Source of the DNA: Gammaproteobacteria bacterium
Lineage (GTDB): Bacteria; Pseudomonadota; Gammaproteobacteria; Burkholderiales; Rhodocyclaceae
Length of the DNA stretch: 64,000 nt
Direction of reading: 5' to 3'
Assembly (NCBI GenBank): GCA_018825305.1
Contig: JAHJEO010000016.1
Span: 186,001 to 250,000 of the forward strand
Numbering within the stretch: position 1 is the first letter of the stretch; each line of letters starts with the position of its first letter. The translations under genes were made by a program, and so were the position numbers. Shown in pieces: positions 26,349 to 35,406 of the stretch. The notes below the pieces were generated by a model, which did no database searches, was not told the DNA's origin, and saw only the letters and a program-made list of their open reading frames with translations.

Positions 26349-27425
26349 TCAGGTTTCGCTGCTCAGCGCTTCCAGCCGGCGCGAGCGCCAGTCGAGCAGC
26401 GTGGTGCGCATGGCCATCTTGCCGGCGAGCTCCGGGTGATCGGCGGCGATCACGTCGGCGGCGAATTTCGACAGGAAGCGGCTCTTGAGTTCGGCCCGGG
26501 CGCGGTCCACGCCGATCTCGTCGTAGGGCACCGACGCCAGCAGCAGGAAGCCGTCGCTGGGGATGCGTCCCGCCGCCATGTTGGCGCCGATGATGCTGGC
26601 GGCGGTGCGGATCGGCACGTCGAGATTGGGGCTGTAGGGGCCGATGATCAGTGCCAGGTTGGGCGTGTGCAGGAAGTCGAAGCCGCGGCCGAGGCAGATC
26701 ATCCACTCGCGGTGCTCGATGTCGAGGGCGCGCTCGCCGCGGCGGTTCTGCGCCCGCACCTGCTCGATGCGGTCGAGGTTGCCGTGCAGCAGGGGCAGCA
26801 GGTCCGCGCGCATCTGCGCCGGCATGTCGGGCAGCAGCGCCGCCAGTTTTGGCGCCAGCGTGCCGCGGTCGGCGGTAGGGATTTCGCACAGGTCGAGCTT
26901 GTGGCCGTCGGCGCCGTGGATCACCAGCGTGTCCTCGTCGGTCTCGAAGCCGCAGACCAGCGGATAGACCGTGCCGTGCGCGCCGCCGAAGATATGCTCG
27001 ACCTGGCGGCGGATCTGGTAGGTGTGGGCGATGGCGGCCTCGGTGTCGTAATTGAAGCCGGCGCAGCCGCGCTTGGGATCGCCCTTGGAATAGTGATAGG
27101 TGATGAGGAACAGCACGCGGCGGCCGCTGCTCACCATGCGCTGCACATGGTGGGCCAGCATCTCGCCAAGGTGCGGCCAGCCCAGGTCGAACATGCCGCC
27201 GAGGTTGCGGAAGGGCATCAGCAGGCCGACCGGCGTGTTGGTGGCAACCGGGATGTTGATGCGTCCGTCCATGCACTTGAGCACCGCGATGGCCGTCGGA
27301 TGCTCGGCGAGGTAGCGTTCGCGCGCCAGATAGGCCTCGGGGCTGCGGTAGTCGGCGCCGTGGCGGTTGGCGACTTCGAATACCCAGTCGATGCGCTGCT
27401 GGATCGGTTTGCTGTGGATGTCCAT
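26349..27425 (-). CDS. Divergent beta-carbonic-anhydrase-like / CsoSCA-like putative zinc protein
   Basis: VLKCMDGRI...FRNLGG...ITYHYSKGDPKRGCAGF: C-x-D-x-R and H-x9-C. Confidence 0.6.
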   Translation of the reverse strand: MDIHSKPIQQRIDWVFEVANRHGADYRSPEAYLARERYLAEHPTAIAVLKCMDGRINIPVATNTPVGLLMPFRNLGGMFDLGWPHLGEMLAHHVQRMVSSGRRVLFLITYHYSKGDPKRGCAGFNYDTEAAIAHTYQIRRQVEHIFGGAHGTVYPLVCGFETDEDTLVIHGADGHKLDLCEIPTADRGTLAPKLAALLPDMPAQMRADLLPLLHGNLDRIEQVRAQNRRGERALDIEHREWMICLGRGFDFLHTPNLALIIGPYSPNLDVPIRTAASIIGANMAAGRIPSDGFLLLASVPYDEIGVDRARAELKSRFLSKFAADVIAADHPELAGKMAMRTTLLDWRSRRLEALSSET

Positions 27426-27433
27426 GCTGCCTC

Positions 27434-27510
27434 CTAAAGTCGGGCCTCGAGAATACCCGCGATTTCGGGGTCGGTGAGTACGACCGGGTTGGTTTTCATG
27501 CTGCTGCCGT
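27434..27510 (-). pseudogene. Remnant duplicate of the Fe-ADH 3' end
   Basis: Encodes HGSSMKTNPVVLTDPEIAGILEARL, nearly identical to the ADH C-terminus at 28222-28300; 36-nt identical run. Confidence 0.85.
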
Positions 27511-27528
27511 GCGACGTGTCCCGGTACT

Positions 27529-27873
27529 TCAGACTGTCGGCGAGATTTTGAGAAGCGTCGCCACGGCGTGCTTGAGCATTGGCAGGTCGTCGGTAACGGT
27601 GACGAACACGGCGCGCCAATCCACAGAGAAGTACGCATGCACGGCGATGTTGCGAAAGCCGATGATTTCCTTCCAGGGAACATCAGCAGCATGCGTGCGG
27701 GTTTCGTCGGTGAGCCGACCAGCCGCCTCGCCGATGACCGAGAGCTTCTGCAGCACCGCACTCTGGATCAACTCGTCCGCAACGAAACACGTTTCGTCGA
27801 TGCCCGTCGTGAAGCGCTCTATCGCTTCGATCGAATCGACAATATCCGCCAGAAACAGTCGGTCATTCCGCAT
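27529..27873 (-). CDS. HEPN/HepT-like toxin (DUF86)
   Basis: RNIAVHAYF (RN-x4-6-H) HEPN motif; adjacent MNT partner. Confidence 0.9.
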   Translation of the reverse strand: MRNDRLFLADIVDSIEAIERFTTGIDETCFVADELIQSAVLQKLSVIGEAAGRLTDETRTHAADVPWKEIIGFRNIAVHAYFSVDWRAVFVTVTDDLPMLKHAVATLLKISPTV

Positions 27874-28162
27874 GGATGACTTGGGCCTGACGCAGGATTT
27901 CGCCCTTGATATGCCGATTCAGACTGTTGCGGGTCAGCAGGTCGACCGGACGGCCGAAGATGCCGGACAATTCGTCCCGCATTCTCTGCAGGCCCACGAG
28001 TCCGACGCGTGCGTCGGGGGCAAGATCGATCAGCACGTCGACATCGCTGTCGGCGCCGAAATCCTCGCGAACCACGGAACCAAACAGCGCGAGCTCCCGA
28101 ACGGAATGAGCGCGGCAGAAAGCGCGTATCGCGGCGTGGGGAATGGGCAATTGAGGATCCAT
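27863..28162 (-). CDS. MNT minimal nucleotidyltransferase (MntA-like antitoxin)
   Basis: ALFGSVVREDFGADSDVDVLID. Confidence 0.92.
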   Translation of the reverse strand: MDPQLPIPHAAIRAFCRAHSVRELALFGSVVREDFGADSDVDVLIDLAPDARVGLVGLQRMRDELSGIFGRPVDLLTRNSLNRHIKGEILRQAQVIHAE

Positions 28163-28221
28163 CGGAGCTACTTTATCACCTCATGCCACCGTGGAAGCAG
28201 GCGGGCGGGAGCTTGCGGGCG

Positions 28222-29421
28222 TCAAAGCCGGGCGGCGAGAATGCCGGCGATCTCGGCATCCGTGAGTACGACCGGGTTGGTTTTCATGCTGCTGCCGCGA
28301 CTGTTGGCGACGATGCGCGAAAAGTCGGCGCTGGCGACACGGTAAGCCGACAGCCGCGGCAACCGCAATTGATCTTGCCACTGCTGCAGCGTCGCCACCA
28401 GGTAGTCGCGTGCCTCGGTGCCGTTCAAGCCCTTCTGCATGGCGAAGCGGCGGCCGATCTCGGCGTATTTCGGCAGGGCCGGGTTGTCGGGTTCGCGCGC
28501 CGCCATCGCGGCGATATTCACGGCCGTGGCGGTGGCCGCCAGCGTGCCGCAGACCACGCCGTGCGGAATCGGGAAAAAGGCGCCGAGCGGCGCCGCCAGG
28601 CCATGCACCGAACCGAGGCCGGTCTGCGCCAGGCAGATGCCCGACATGAGTGAGGCGTAGGCCATCCGCTCGCGGGCGGCGGCCGACTGCTCGCGGTGCA
28701 GCGCCAGCAGCGAGTCCTTCACGGCCATGATGCCGGAGCGCGCCAGCGCATCGGTGACGGGGTTGGCGCGGGTCGAGACGAAGGATTCGAGCAGCTGGGT
28801 GAATGCGTCCATGCCGTCGGCGGCGATCAGCTCGGGCGGGCAGGTCGCCAGCAGGTCGGGATCGACCACGGCCCACTCGGCCACCAGCGCGTCGTCGCGG
28901 AAGGATTTCTTGAAGCCGTCCGGCCCCTGGACCGAGAGTACGGCGTTCCTGGTCGCCTCCGATCCGGTGCCGGCTGTGGTCGGCACCGCGATGAAGGGCG
29001 TGGCGGGGCCGCGGTAGGGCAGCTCGGGGCCGACGCCTTCGAGGTGGTCCATCACCGAGTTGCCGGGCTTGAGCAGGCCGGCGATGGCCTTGGCGGCATC
29101 GAGTGCCGAGCCGCCGCCGATGCCGATCACCACGTCGAAGCTCTGCCCCTCGCCACGCAAGGCGGCGACCTGCTCGTCGACGAATTGCGGCGACGGCTCG
29201 CCATTTACCCGGACATGCCGCAAGATGAAGTCGCGCGCCTCGAGCGCGGCGAACAGCCGTTCGCCCGCGGGCGACTCGACGAAGGCGCGCTGGCCGGTGA
29301 CCAGCAGGGCCTTGCGGCCGTAACGCTCGGCAACCTCTGGCAGGCGGGCGATGGCGCCGGCGCCGAATTCGACGCGCGGCACCCGGGCGATTGAAAAGGG
29401 TGCGATGGCGTGGTTCGCCAT
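28222..29421 (-). CDS. Iron-containing alcohol dehydrogenase
   Basis: GGGSALDAAKAIA, PTTAGTGSEATRNAV, HGLAAPLGAFFPIPHG. Confidence 0.95.
   Translation of the reverse strand: MANHAIAPFSIARVPRVEFGAGAIARLPEVAERYGRKALLVTGQRAFVESPAGERLFAALEARDFILRHVRVNGEPSPQFVDEQVAALRGEGQSFDVVIGIGGGSALDAAKAIAGLLKPGNSVMDHLEGVGPELPYRGPATPFIAVPTTAGTGSEATRNAVLSVQGPDGFKKSFRDDALVAEWAVVDPDLLATCPPELIAADGMDAFTQLLESFVSTRANPVTDALARSGIMAVKDSLLALHREQSAAARERMAYASLMSGICLAQTGLGSVHGLAAPLGAFFPIPHGVVCGTLAATATAVNIAAMAAREPDNPALPKYAEIGRRFAMQKGLNGTEARDYLVATLQQWQDQLRLPRLSAYRVASADFSRIVANSRGSSMKTNPVVLTDAEIAGILAARL
28320..28342 (+). repeat. Dispersed motif, exact core, in Fe-ADH CDS
   Basis: AAAAGTCGGCGCTGGCGACACGG. Confidence 0.9.
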
Positions 29422-29422
29422 G

Positions 29423-31471
29423 TCAGGCAACCAGCGAGGCGCCGGCCAGCAGCAGGCGTGCCGCCGCGGCCAGCAGCAGGGCCACGCCCACCGACAGCGC
29501 CACCGAGAAGAAAGCCTCGCGGCGGCCAAGCACCTTGAGCATCACGGCGAAGGTGGAGACGCAGGGGACATAGAAGGTGAGGAAGACGAGAAAGGTGAAA
29601 ATCTGGGTGGTGTCTAGCACGCTGCCGACGTCTGCGGTGCCGAGCGCCTGCGCCACCATCAGCAGCGAGAGCTCCTTGCGCAGCACGCCGAAAAGGATGG
29701 GCACGCCCAGCACGATCGGCAGCCCCAGCCACCAGCCGGTGATCGGCGTCAGCAGCGTGTTGATCACGGCGTCGGCGCCGAAGTGCGCCAGCAGCGCCAG
29801 CACCACGCTGCCGGCGATCAGCAGCGGCGTGACGATGGTGACGATGTCCTCGGTGCGGTCCCAGGCGTCGCGCAGCAGCGGGCGCAGGCGCGGCCAGGAA
29901 TAGGCGGGGATGTCGAGGATCATGCCCGGCGCCGTGTCGGAATAGCGCTTTGCCAGCAGTCGCCCCAGCACGGCGATGACCAGCGGCGTCAACAGGAACA
30001 GCGCCAGCACCGCGAAGCCCCCGAGATACTTGCCGCCGAGCGCGAGGATGATGGCCGAGCGCGCCGAGCAGGGCACGAAGGTAATGAGCAGCGAAGCCAG
30101 TATGCGGTCGCGGCCGCTGGCGGCGTTGTTGGCCGCCGAAATCGCCGGCACGTTGCAGCCAAGCCCGATGAGGAAGGGCAGGGCTGCGGCGCCATGCAGG
30201 CCGATGCGGTGGAAGCCGCGATCCACCACGAAGGCGACGCGATGCATGATGCCGGATTGTTCCAGCGCCACCAGCAGGATCACCAGCGGAATCATGTAGG
30301 GCACGACGATGCCGACCAGCCCGACCAGGCCGTCCGCCACCGCGCGGCCGACCACGCCGACGGCGGATGTCGGCTCCCAGGTCTGCACCCAGGCGGCCAA
30401 CCGGGCCGAGGTGTGGGCGTCGAGTAGCGCCGCCAGTTCGAAAACGATGAACAGCACCGCGGCGAAAATCGCCAGGCTGCCGACGAGGCCCCAGCGCGGA
30501 TGCAGGAACAGCGCATCGAGCCAGCCCTTCCAGCCGGCCTCGGTCGGCCCCGAGAGGCTGGTGACGGCCTCGAACAGCAGCGCCGCGCGGTGGTGGCGGT
30601 CGGCGTGCAATTCGTCGGAGAGGGTGCGCGGCAGCAACGCTGCTGCTGCTGCGCGCGCCGCCAGCACCTTGGGCGCGAGGTCGGGGAAGTGCGCCTGCAT
30701 CTCGCGCAAAAACCAGTCGTCGTTCTCGGCCAGTTGCGTCACCAGCAGTTCGCGCGGCACGCGGAAGGCCTCGCAGACGCGATGCTCGGCGGCGACGGCC
30801 TCGAGCTTCTTCAGCGCCGCGGCGATGTGCGGGCTTTCCGGCTGCGGCAGCGGGCAGACCTCGTCGCGCGCCGCCTCCAGCGCGGCGGCGAAGAGCTGGG
30901 CCACGCCCTTGCCCATGTGCGCCACCGTCGGCACCACCGGCACGCCGAGCCGGTCGGCCAGTGCCCGGACGTTGATGAACAGGCCCTTGTCGCGCGCCTC
31001 GTCCATGCGGTTGAGCGCCACCACCAGCGGCCGTCCGAGCAGCGTCAGCGCCAGCGTCAGTTCGAGGTCGCGCTCCAAGGCCGTGGCGTCGATCACCTGG
31101 ATCAGCACGTCGGGCGCATCGAAGGCCGCCTGCGGCTGCTCCGGCTCGTGGCGGGCGATGCTCGGCCAGCGGTCGCCCCACAGCAGATACTTGAGTACCG
31201 CGCGGTCGCCTTCCGAGAGGCGGTGCAGCGAATCCAGCGGCGGCAGCGCGACCAGCGAGATCTGTTCGAGGCCGAGCTCGACCACGCATTCTTCGTAGGT
31301 CGACTCGCCGACGCCCAGCCCGGCCAGCCGTTCCTGGCGGACGTCGACGGCAGACGCGGCGCGGAAGATCGTGCTCTTGCCGGTGCGGGCGCGGCCGACC
31401 AGCGCCACGCGCGGGCGGCGCTCGCCGCGCAACAGCGGCTGCTTCAGGGTGACGGTGGCGGTGGTGGGCAT
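29423..31471 (-). CDS. FeoB-like GTPase/transporter with atypical G1 motif
   Basis: GRARTGKST P-loop, ALNRMDEARDKG (NKxD variant), FeoB-like gate/TM region IGLGCNVPAISAANNAASGRDRILASLLITFVPCSARSAII. Confidence 0.88.
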   Translation of the reverse strand: MPTTATVTLKQPLLRGERRPRVALVGRARTGKSTIFRAASAVDVRQERLAGLGVGESTYEECVVELGLEQISLVALPPLDSLHRLSEGDRAVLKYLLWGDRWPSIARHEPEQPQAAFDAPDVLIQVIDATALERDLELTLALTLLGRPLVVALNRMDEARDKGLFINVRALADRLGVPVVPTVAHMGKGVAQLFAAALEAARDEVCPLPQPESPHIAAALKKLEAVAAEHRVCEAFRVPRELLVTQLAENDDWFLREMQAHFPDLAPKVLAARAAAAALLPRTLSDELHADRHHRAALLFEAVTSLSGPTEAGWKGWLDALFLHPRWGLVGSLAIFAAVLFIVFELAALLDAHTSARLAAWVQTWEPTSAVGVVGRAVADGLVGLVGIVVPYMIPLVILLVALEQSGIMHRVAFVVDRGFHRIGLHGAAALPFLIGLGCNVPAISAANNAASGRDRILASLLITFVPCSARSAIILALGGKYLGGFAVLALFLLTPLVIAVLGRLLAKRYSDTAPGMILDIPAYSWPRLRPLLRDAWDRTEDIVTIVTPLLIAGSVVLALLAHFGADAVINTLLTPITGWWLGLPIVLGVPILFGVLRKELSLLMVAQALGTADVGSVLDTTQIFTFLVFLTFYVPCVSTFAVMLKVLGRREAFFSVALSVGVALLLAAAARLLLAGASLVA

Positions 31472-31478
31472 CAGCGCA

Positions 31479-31775
31479 TCAGGCGGCGGGGAAGAGGCCG
31501 GCCATGGGCTCGCCGCGGCGCGGTTCGGCCATCATGTCGGCCACGGCATCGCGCCAGATGGCGTAGTGGGCCGTCTGCTTGTGGGCGGCGGCGGCCTCTG
31601 CCGTGGCGTAGGCCTCGTAGAAAACAAAGCGCGACGGATCGTCGGGCGAGCGCAGGATGTCGAAGCGGCGGTTGCCGGGCTCCTTGACCGAGGCCGCGTG
31701 GTTCAGCTGCGTCGCCGCGATGAAGGCGGCAACGGCTTCGGGCTTGACGCGGATGTGGACGAGCGTGACGTGCAT
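31479..31775 (-). CDS. Antibiotic biosynthesis monooxygenase (ABM/YgiN/LsrG-like)
   Basis: HVTLVHIRVKPEAVAAFIAAT...EPGNRRFDILRSPDDPSRFVFYEAYATAEAAAAHKQTAHY. Confidence 0.9.
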   Translation of the reverse strand: MHVTLVHIRVKPEAVAAFIAATQLNHAASVKEPGNRRFDILRSPDDPSRFVFYEAYATAEAAAAHKQTAHYAIWRDAVADMMAEPRRGEPMAGLFPAA

Positions 31776-31796
31776 GGAAAATCCCTTGGGTTGCCT

Positions 31797-31833
31797 CCGA
31801 TTCTAGCGCGGCGGTGGGTGCCGTTAGAATCGG
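31797..31833. promoter_or_regulatory. Symmetric divergent -10-like elements (9-bp inverted repeat)
   Basis: CCGATTCTA-N19-TAGAATCGG between divergent starts 31775 and 31859. Confidence 0.5.
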
Positions 31834-31858
31834 GACTGACAAGGCAAACCACGGATCG

Positions 31859-33274
31859 ATGCAAAAAAATACTCTCGCGCAATTTTCCGGCCGGCTCCTC
31901 ATGGTCGGCTTTGGCTGTATCGGGCGCGGTGTGCTGCCGCTGCTGCTGCGGCACATCGACATCGATCCGGCCCGGATCCGCATCGTCACCGAGCACGATG
32001 GCCACCGCGAGATCGCCGACGCCCACGGCATCGCGATGCGCGTCGAGGCGATGACCCCCGACAACTACCGCAGGATTCTCGACGAGGAACTGGGCGCGGG
32101 AGACTTCCTCCTCAACCTGTCGATCAACGTCGGCAGCGTCGATCTCATCGCCTGGTGCCAGGCGCACGACGTCGCCTACCTCGACGCCTGCATCGAGCCC
32201 TGGGCCGGCGGCTATTACGATGCCGCGCTGACGCCGTCGCAGCGTTCCAACTACGGTTTGCGGGAATCGGCGCTGGCGCTGCGGCGAGCGGGCAGCGGCG
32301 GCCCGACGGCGGTGCTGACCCACGGCGTCAATCCGGGCCTGGTGTCGCATTTCGTCAAGAAGGCCTTGCTCGACATTGCCGCCGCGACCGGCGATGCCGA
32401 CGGCGAGCCGACGAACCGCGCCGGCTGGGCCGCGCTGGCGCAGCGCCTCGGCGTCAAGGCCATCCACATCGCCGAGCGCGACACCCAGGTATCGGCGCTG
32501 GCGAAGCGCCCGGGCGAATTTGTGAACACCTGGTCGATCGAGGGCTTCGCCGGCGAAGGCTGCCAGCCCGCCGAACTCGGCTGGGGCAGCCACGAGCGCC
32601 ACTGGCCGCCCGATGCGCGCCGCCACGGCTATGGCTGCGATGCCGCGGTCTATCTGCAACGCCCCGGCGTCGCCACCCGCGTGCGCAGCTGGACGCCGCT
32701 CGAAGGCCCGTATCACGGCTTCCTCATCACCCATGGCGAATCGGTTTCCATCGCCGATTTCCTGACGGTGCGCGACGGCGAGGTGGCCACCTACCGCCCG
32801 ACCGTGCATTACGCCTACCACCCCTGCGACGACGCGGTGCTGTCGCTGCACGAGCTGGCCGGCAAAAACTGGCATTTGCAGCAGCGTCGCCGCGAACTGC
32901 GCGCCGCCGACATCCACTCGGGCATGGACGAACTCGGCGTGCTGCTTGCCGGCCATGCCAAAAATGCCTACTGGTACGGCTCGCGCCTGAGCATCGGCCA
33001 GGCGCGCGAACTGTGCCCGCTCAACAACGCCACCAGCCTGCAGACCGCGGCCGGCGTGCTCGGCGGCGTGGTGTGGGCGCTGCGCCACCCGCAGGCCGGC
33101 ATCGTCGATCCCGACGACATGGACTGGCGCGAAGTGATGGCCGTGGCCGGGCCCTACCTCGGCGAAATGGCCGGCGTGTTCAGCGAGTGGACGCCGCTGG
33201 AAGGCCGCGGCGAACTGTTTCCCGAAGACGTCGACGCCAGCGACCCCTGGCAGTTCAAGAACGTCCGGGTCTGA
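31859..33274 (+). CDS. Homospermidine synthase
   Basis: GRLLMVGFGCIGRGVLPLLLRHIDI...HGVNPGLVSHFVKKALLDIA; saccharopine-dehydrogenase-like fold. Confidence 0.93.
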   Translation: MQKNTLAQFSGRLLMVGFGCIGRGVLPLLLRHIDIDPARIRIVTEHDGHREIADAHGIAMRVEAMTPDNYRRILDEELGAGDFLLNLSINVGSVDLIAWCQAHDVAYLDACIEPWAGGYYDAALTPSQRSNYGLRESALALRRAGSGGPTAVLTHGVNPGLVSHFVKKALLDIAAATGDADGEPTNRAGWAALAQRLGVKAIHIAERDTQVSALAKRPGEFVNTWSIEGFAGEGCQPAELGWGSHERHWPPDARRHGYGCDAAVYLQRPGVATRVRSWTPLEGPYHGFLITHGESVSIADFLTVRDGEVATYRPTVHYAYHPCDDAVLSLHELAGKNWHLQQRRRELRAADIHSGMDELGVLLAGHAKNAYWYGSRLSIGQARELCPLNNATSLQTAAGVLGGVVWALRHPQAGIVDPDDMDWREVMAVAGPYLGEMAGVFSEWTPLEGRGELFPEDVDASDPWQFKNVRV

Positions 33275-33280
33275 CCCGCG

Positions 33281-34228
33281 ATGCAGCCGCGCCTGATCCA
33301 GGTCGATCGTGCCGACCCATCCGCCAGTCGCGACGAGCTGCTGCGCGGCCTGCAGGCCGACCCCGCCGCGATCCCGCCCAAGTATTTCTACGACGCGCTC
33401 GGCGCGCGCCTGTTCGCCGCCATCACCGAGCTGCCCGAGTACTACCCGACGCGCACCGAGGCGGCGATCTTCGCCCGCCATGCGGAGGCGATGGCGCGGC
33501 TGCTGCCGGCCTTCGCGGCGCTGGTGGACCTGGGCGCCGGCAACTGCGAGAAGGCGGCGCGGCTGTTCGCCGCCTTCGGCGTGCGCCGCTACGTCGCGGT
33601 CGACATTTCCGTCGACTACCTGCGCGAGTCGCTCGACGTCCTGCGCCACCAGCATCCGCGGCTGGACCTGCTCGGCGTCGGCCTCGATTTCTCGTCCCGC
33701 CTGGACCTGCCCGCCGCAGTGGGCGAGGGGCCGCGGCTGCTGTTCTATCCCGGCTCCAGCATCGGCAACTTCGCGCCTGCCGACGCGCTCGCCTTCCTGC
33801 GCCAGGCGCGGGCGGCGGCGCAGGGCGGGGCGCTGCTGATCGGCGTCGACCTGGTCAAGCCCGTGGATGTGCTGGAAGCCGCCTACGACGACCCGCTCGG
33901 CGTCACGGCGGCGTTCAACCGCAACCTGCTGCGGCATGTGCGGCGTGTCGCCAGCGCCGACTTTTCACTAACCGACTGGCGCCACGTCGCCTTCTTCAAT
34001 GACGCCGAATCGCGCATCGAGATGCACCTCGAAGCCGTGCGCGACGTCGCCGTGCGCTGGCCCGGTGGCGCACGCCGCTTCGCCGCCGGCGCGCGCATCC
34101 ACACCGAGAATTCGTACAAGTGGCGCCTCGCCGATTTCGCCGCGCTGCTGGACAGCGCGGGCTTTGGCGACCTGCATCACTGGACCGACGATAACGACTG
34201 GTTCGCGGTGTTCCTCGCCCGCGCCTGA
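33281..34228 (+). CDS. egtD: L-histidine N-alpha-methyltransferase
   Basis: PPKYFYDALGARLFAAITELPEYYPTRTEAAIF; LVDLGAGNCEKAARLF; SRIEMHL. Confidence 0.94.
   Translation: MQPRLIQVDRADPSASRDELLRGLQADPAAIPPKYFYDALGARLFAAITELPEYYPTRTEAAIFARHAEAMARLLPAFAALVDLGAGNCEKAARLFAAFGVRRYVAVDISVDYLRESLDVLRHQHPRLDLLGVGLDFSSRLDLPAAVGEGPRLLFYPGSSIGNFAPADALAFLRQARAAAQGGALLIGVDLVKPVDVLEAAYDDPLGVTAAFNRNLLRHVRRVASADFSLTDWRHVAFFNDAESRIEMHLEAVRDVAVRWPGGARRFAAGARIHTENSYKWRLADFAALLDSAGFGDLHHWTDDNDWFAVFLARA
33941..33965 (-). repeat. Dispersed motif, exact core, in egtD
   Basis: CGGCGTGTCGCCAGCGCCGACTTTT on + strand. Confidence 0.9.
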
Positions 34229-34236
34229 GGCCGGGG

Positions 34237-34262
34237 CGCCGTGTCGCCAGAGCCGACTTTTT
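34237..34262 (-). repeat. Dispersed motif (1 core mismatch), abutting EgtB-like stop codon
   Basis: CGCCGTGTCGCCAGAGCCGACTTTTT on + strand. Confidence 0.88.
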
Positions 34263-35406
34263 ACGCCGCGCAGCTGCGGAAGCCGGCGTGGATGTCGTCG
34301 CGCTCCGGCGCGAAGAAGTTGCGGTATTGCGGATGCGCCATGCGCGGCGCGGTGGCGCGGCTGGCGCCCTTGAGCACGCGGTGGTCCGTCTCGAAGCCGA
34401 AGCGCGAGTAGTCGCGGTAGGGGTGGGCGACAAAGCCGGCGAAGGACACGAAGCGGCTGGCCGTCCATTCCCAGACGTCGCCCCAGGCGAAATCCGGCGC
34501 CGACAGGGCCGCGCATTCCCACTCGGCCTCGCTCGGCAGCCGCCGCCCGGCCCAGCGGCACCAGGCGTCGGCCGCGTCGCCGCTCACGTGGACCGCGGCG
34601 GCATCGAGGTCCAGCGGCTGCCACGTGCCGTGGCGCCGTGCCTGCCACGCGCCGCCCTCACGCCGCAGGGTACGCGGCATCGCCACCGCGCCCGCCTCGA
34701 CCGCCGGCAGGAAACGGCGCCAGCTGACGGCTACGCTGTCGATGGCGAAAGGCGCCAGTTCGATGTCATGGGCCGGCAGCTCGTTGTCGAAGGCGAAGCC
34801 CGGTCCGGCGTGGCCGAGGCGCCAGGTCGTCGCCGGGATGGCGATTTGCAGCGGCGGCGGCAGCGCGCGCTCGGCGGGGCGCAGCGGCGCGGGCAGGGCG
34901 ATGTCGAGCGCCTGCGCCATGTAGGTGGCGGCTTCGGCGTGCATGTCCTCGTGGAAGAGCGAGAGGCGGAAGAAGTAAAGCCCGGCGTCCGTCGTCGGTG
35001 CGTGCGCCAGCAGTTGCAGCGTCTCGGCCAGGCTGGCGTCGAGATAGGCCCGCGTCGCCGCGAGCGCAGGCAGGGGTATGTGCCAGCGCGAGGCGTGGGC
35101 GACATGGCTCGAATCGTAGAGCGCGTCGGCGCCGGGCAGGCGGCCGTCGGGCCGCGCGTGGTCGGGGTCGCAGGCCAGGCCGCGCTCGCGCTGGCGGTTG
35201 CGGGCGATCCAGAAGTCCTGGAACCATGCGACGTGGCCGGCTTCCCACAGCGGCGGGTTGAGCCGCGGCGAACAGGGCACGCGCAAGTCCTCGCCCAGCG
35301 CGGCGACGTAGGCGTCCTGCAAGGCCAGCGTGCGGCGGCGCGCATCCTGCAGCGCGCCGGTGAGATAGGCCGCGTCGCCGCTGCGGGCGTCGTCGCGCGG
35401 AACCAT
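34261..35406 (-). CDS. EgtB/SenA-family sulfoxide (selenoneine) synthase-like protein
   Basis: NPPLWEAGHVAWFQDFW, FHEDMHAEA, FGE-sulfatase-like C-terminal region. Confidence 0.85.
   Translation of the reverse strand: MVPRDDARSGDAAYLTGALQDARRRTLALQDAYVAALGEDLRVPCSPRLNPPLWEAGHVAWFQDFWIARNRQRERGLACDPDHARPDGRLPGADALYDSSHVAHASRWHIPLPALAATRAYLDASLAETLQLLAHAPTTDAGLYFFRLSLFHEDMHAEAATYMAQALDIALPAPLRPAERALPPPLQIAIPATTWRLGHAGPGFAFDNELPAHDIELAPFAIDSVAVSWRRFLPAVEAGAVAMPRTLRREGGAWQARRHGTWQPLDLDAAAVHVSGDAADAWCRWAGRRLPSEAEWECAALSAPDFAWGDVWEWTASRFVSFAGFVAHPYRDYSRFGFETDHRVLKGASRATAPRMAHPQYRNFFAPERDDIHAGFRSCAA

Noticed and set aside
31703-33937. 744-aa minus-strand ORF
   Set aside because: Antisense shadow of homospermidine synthase and egtD.
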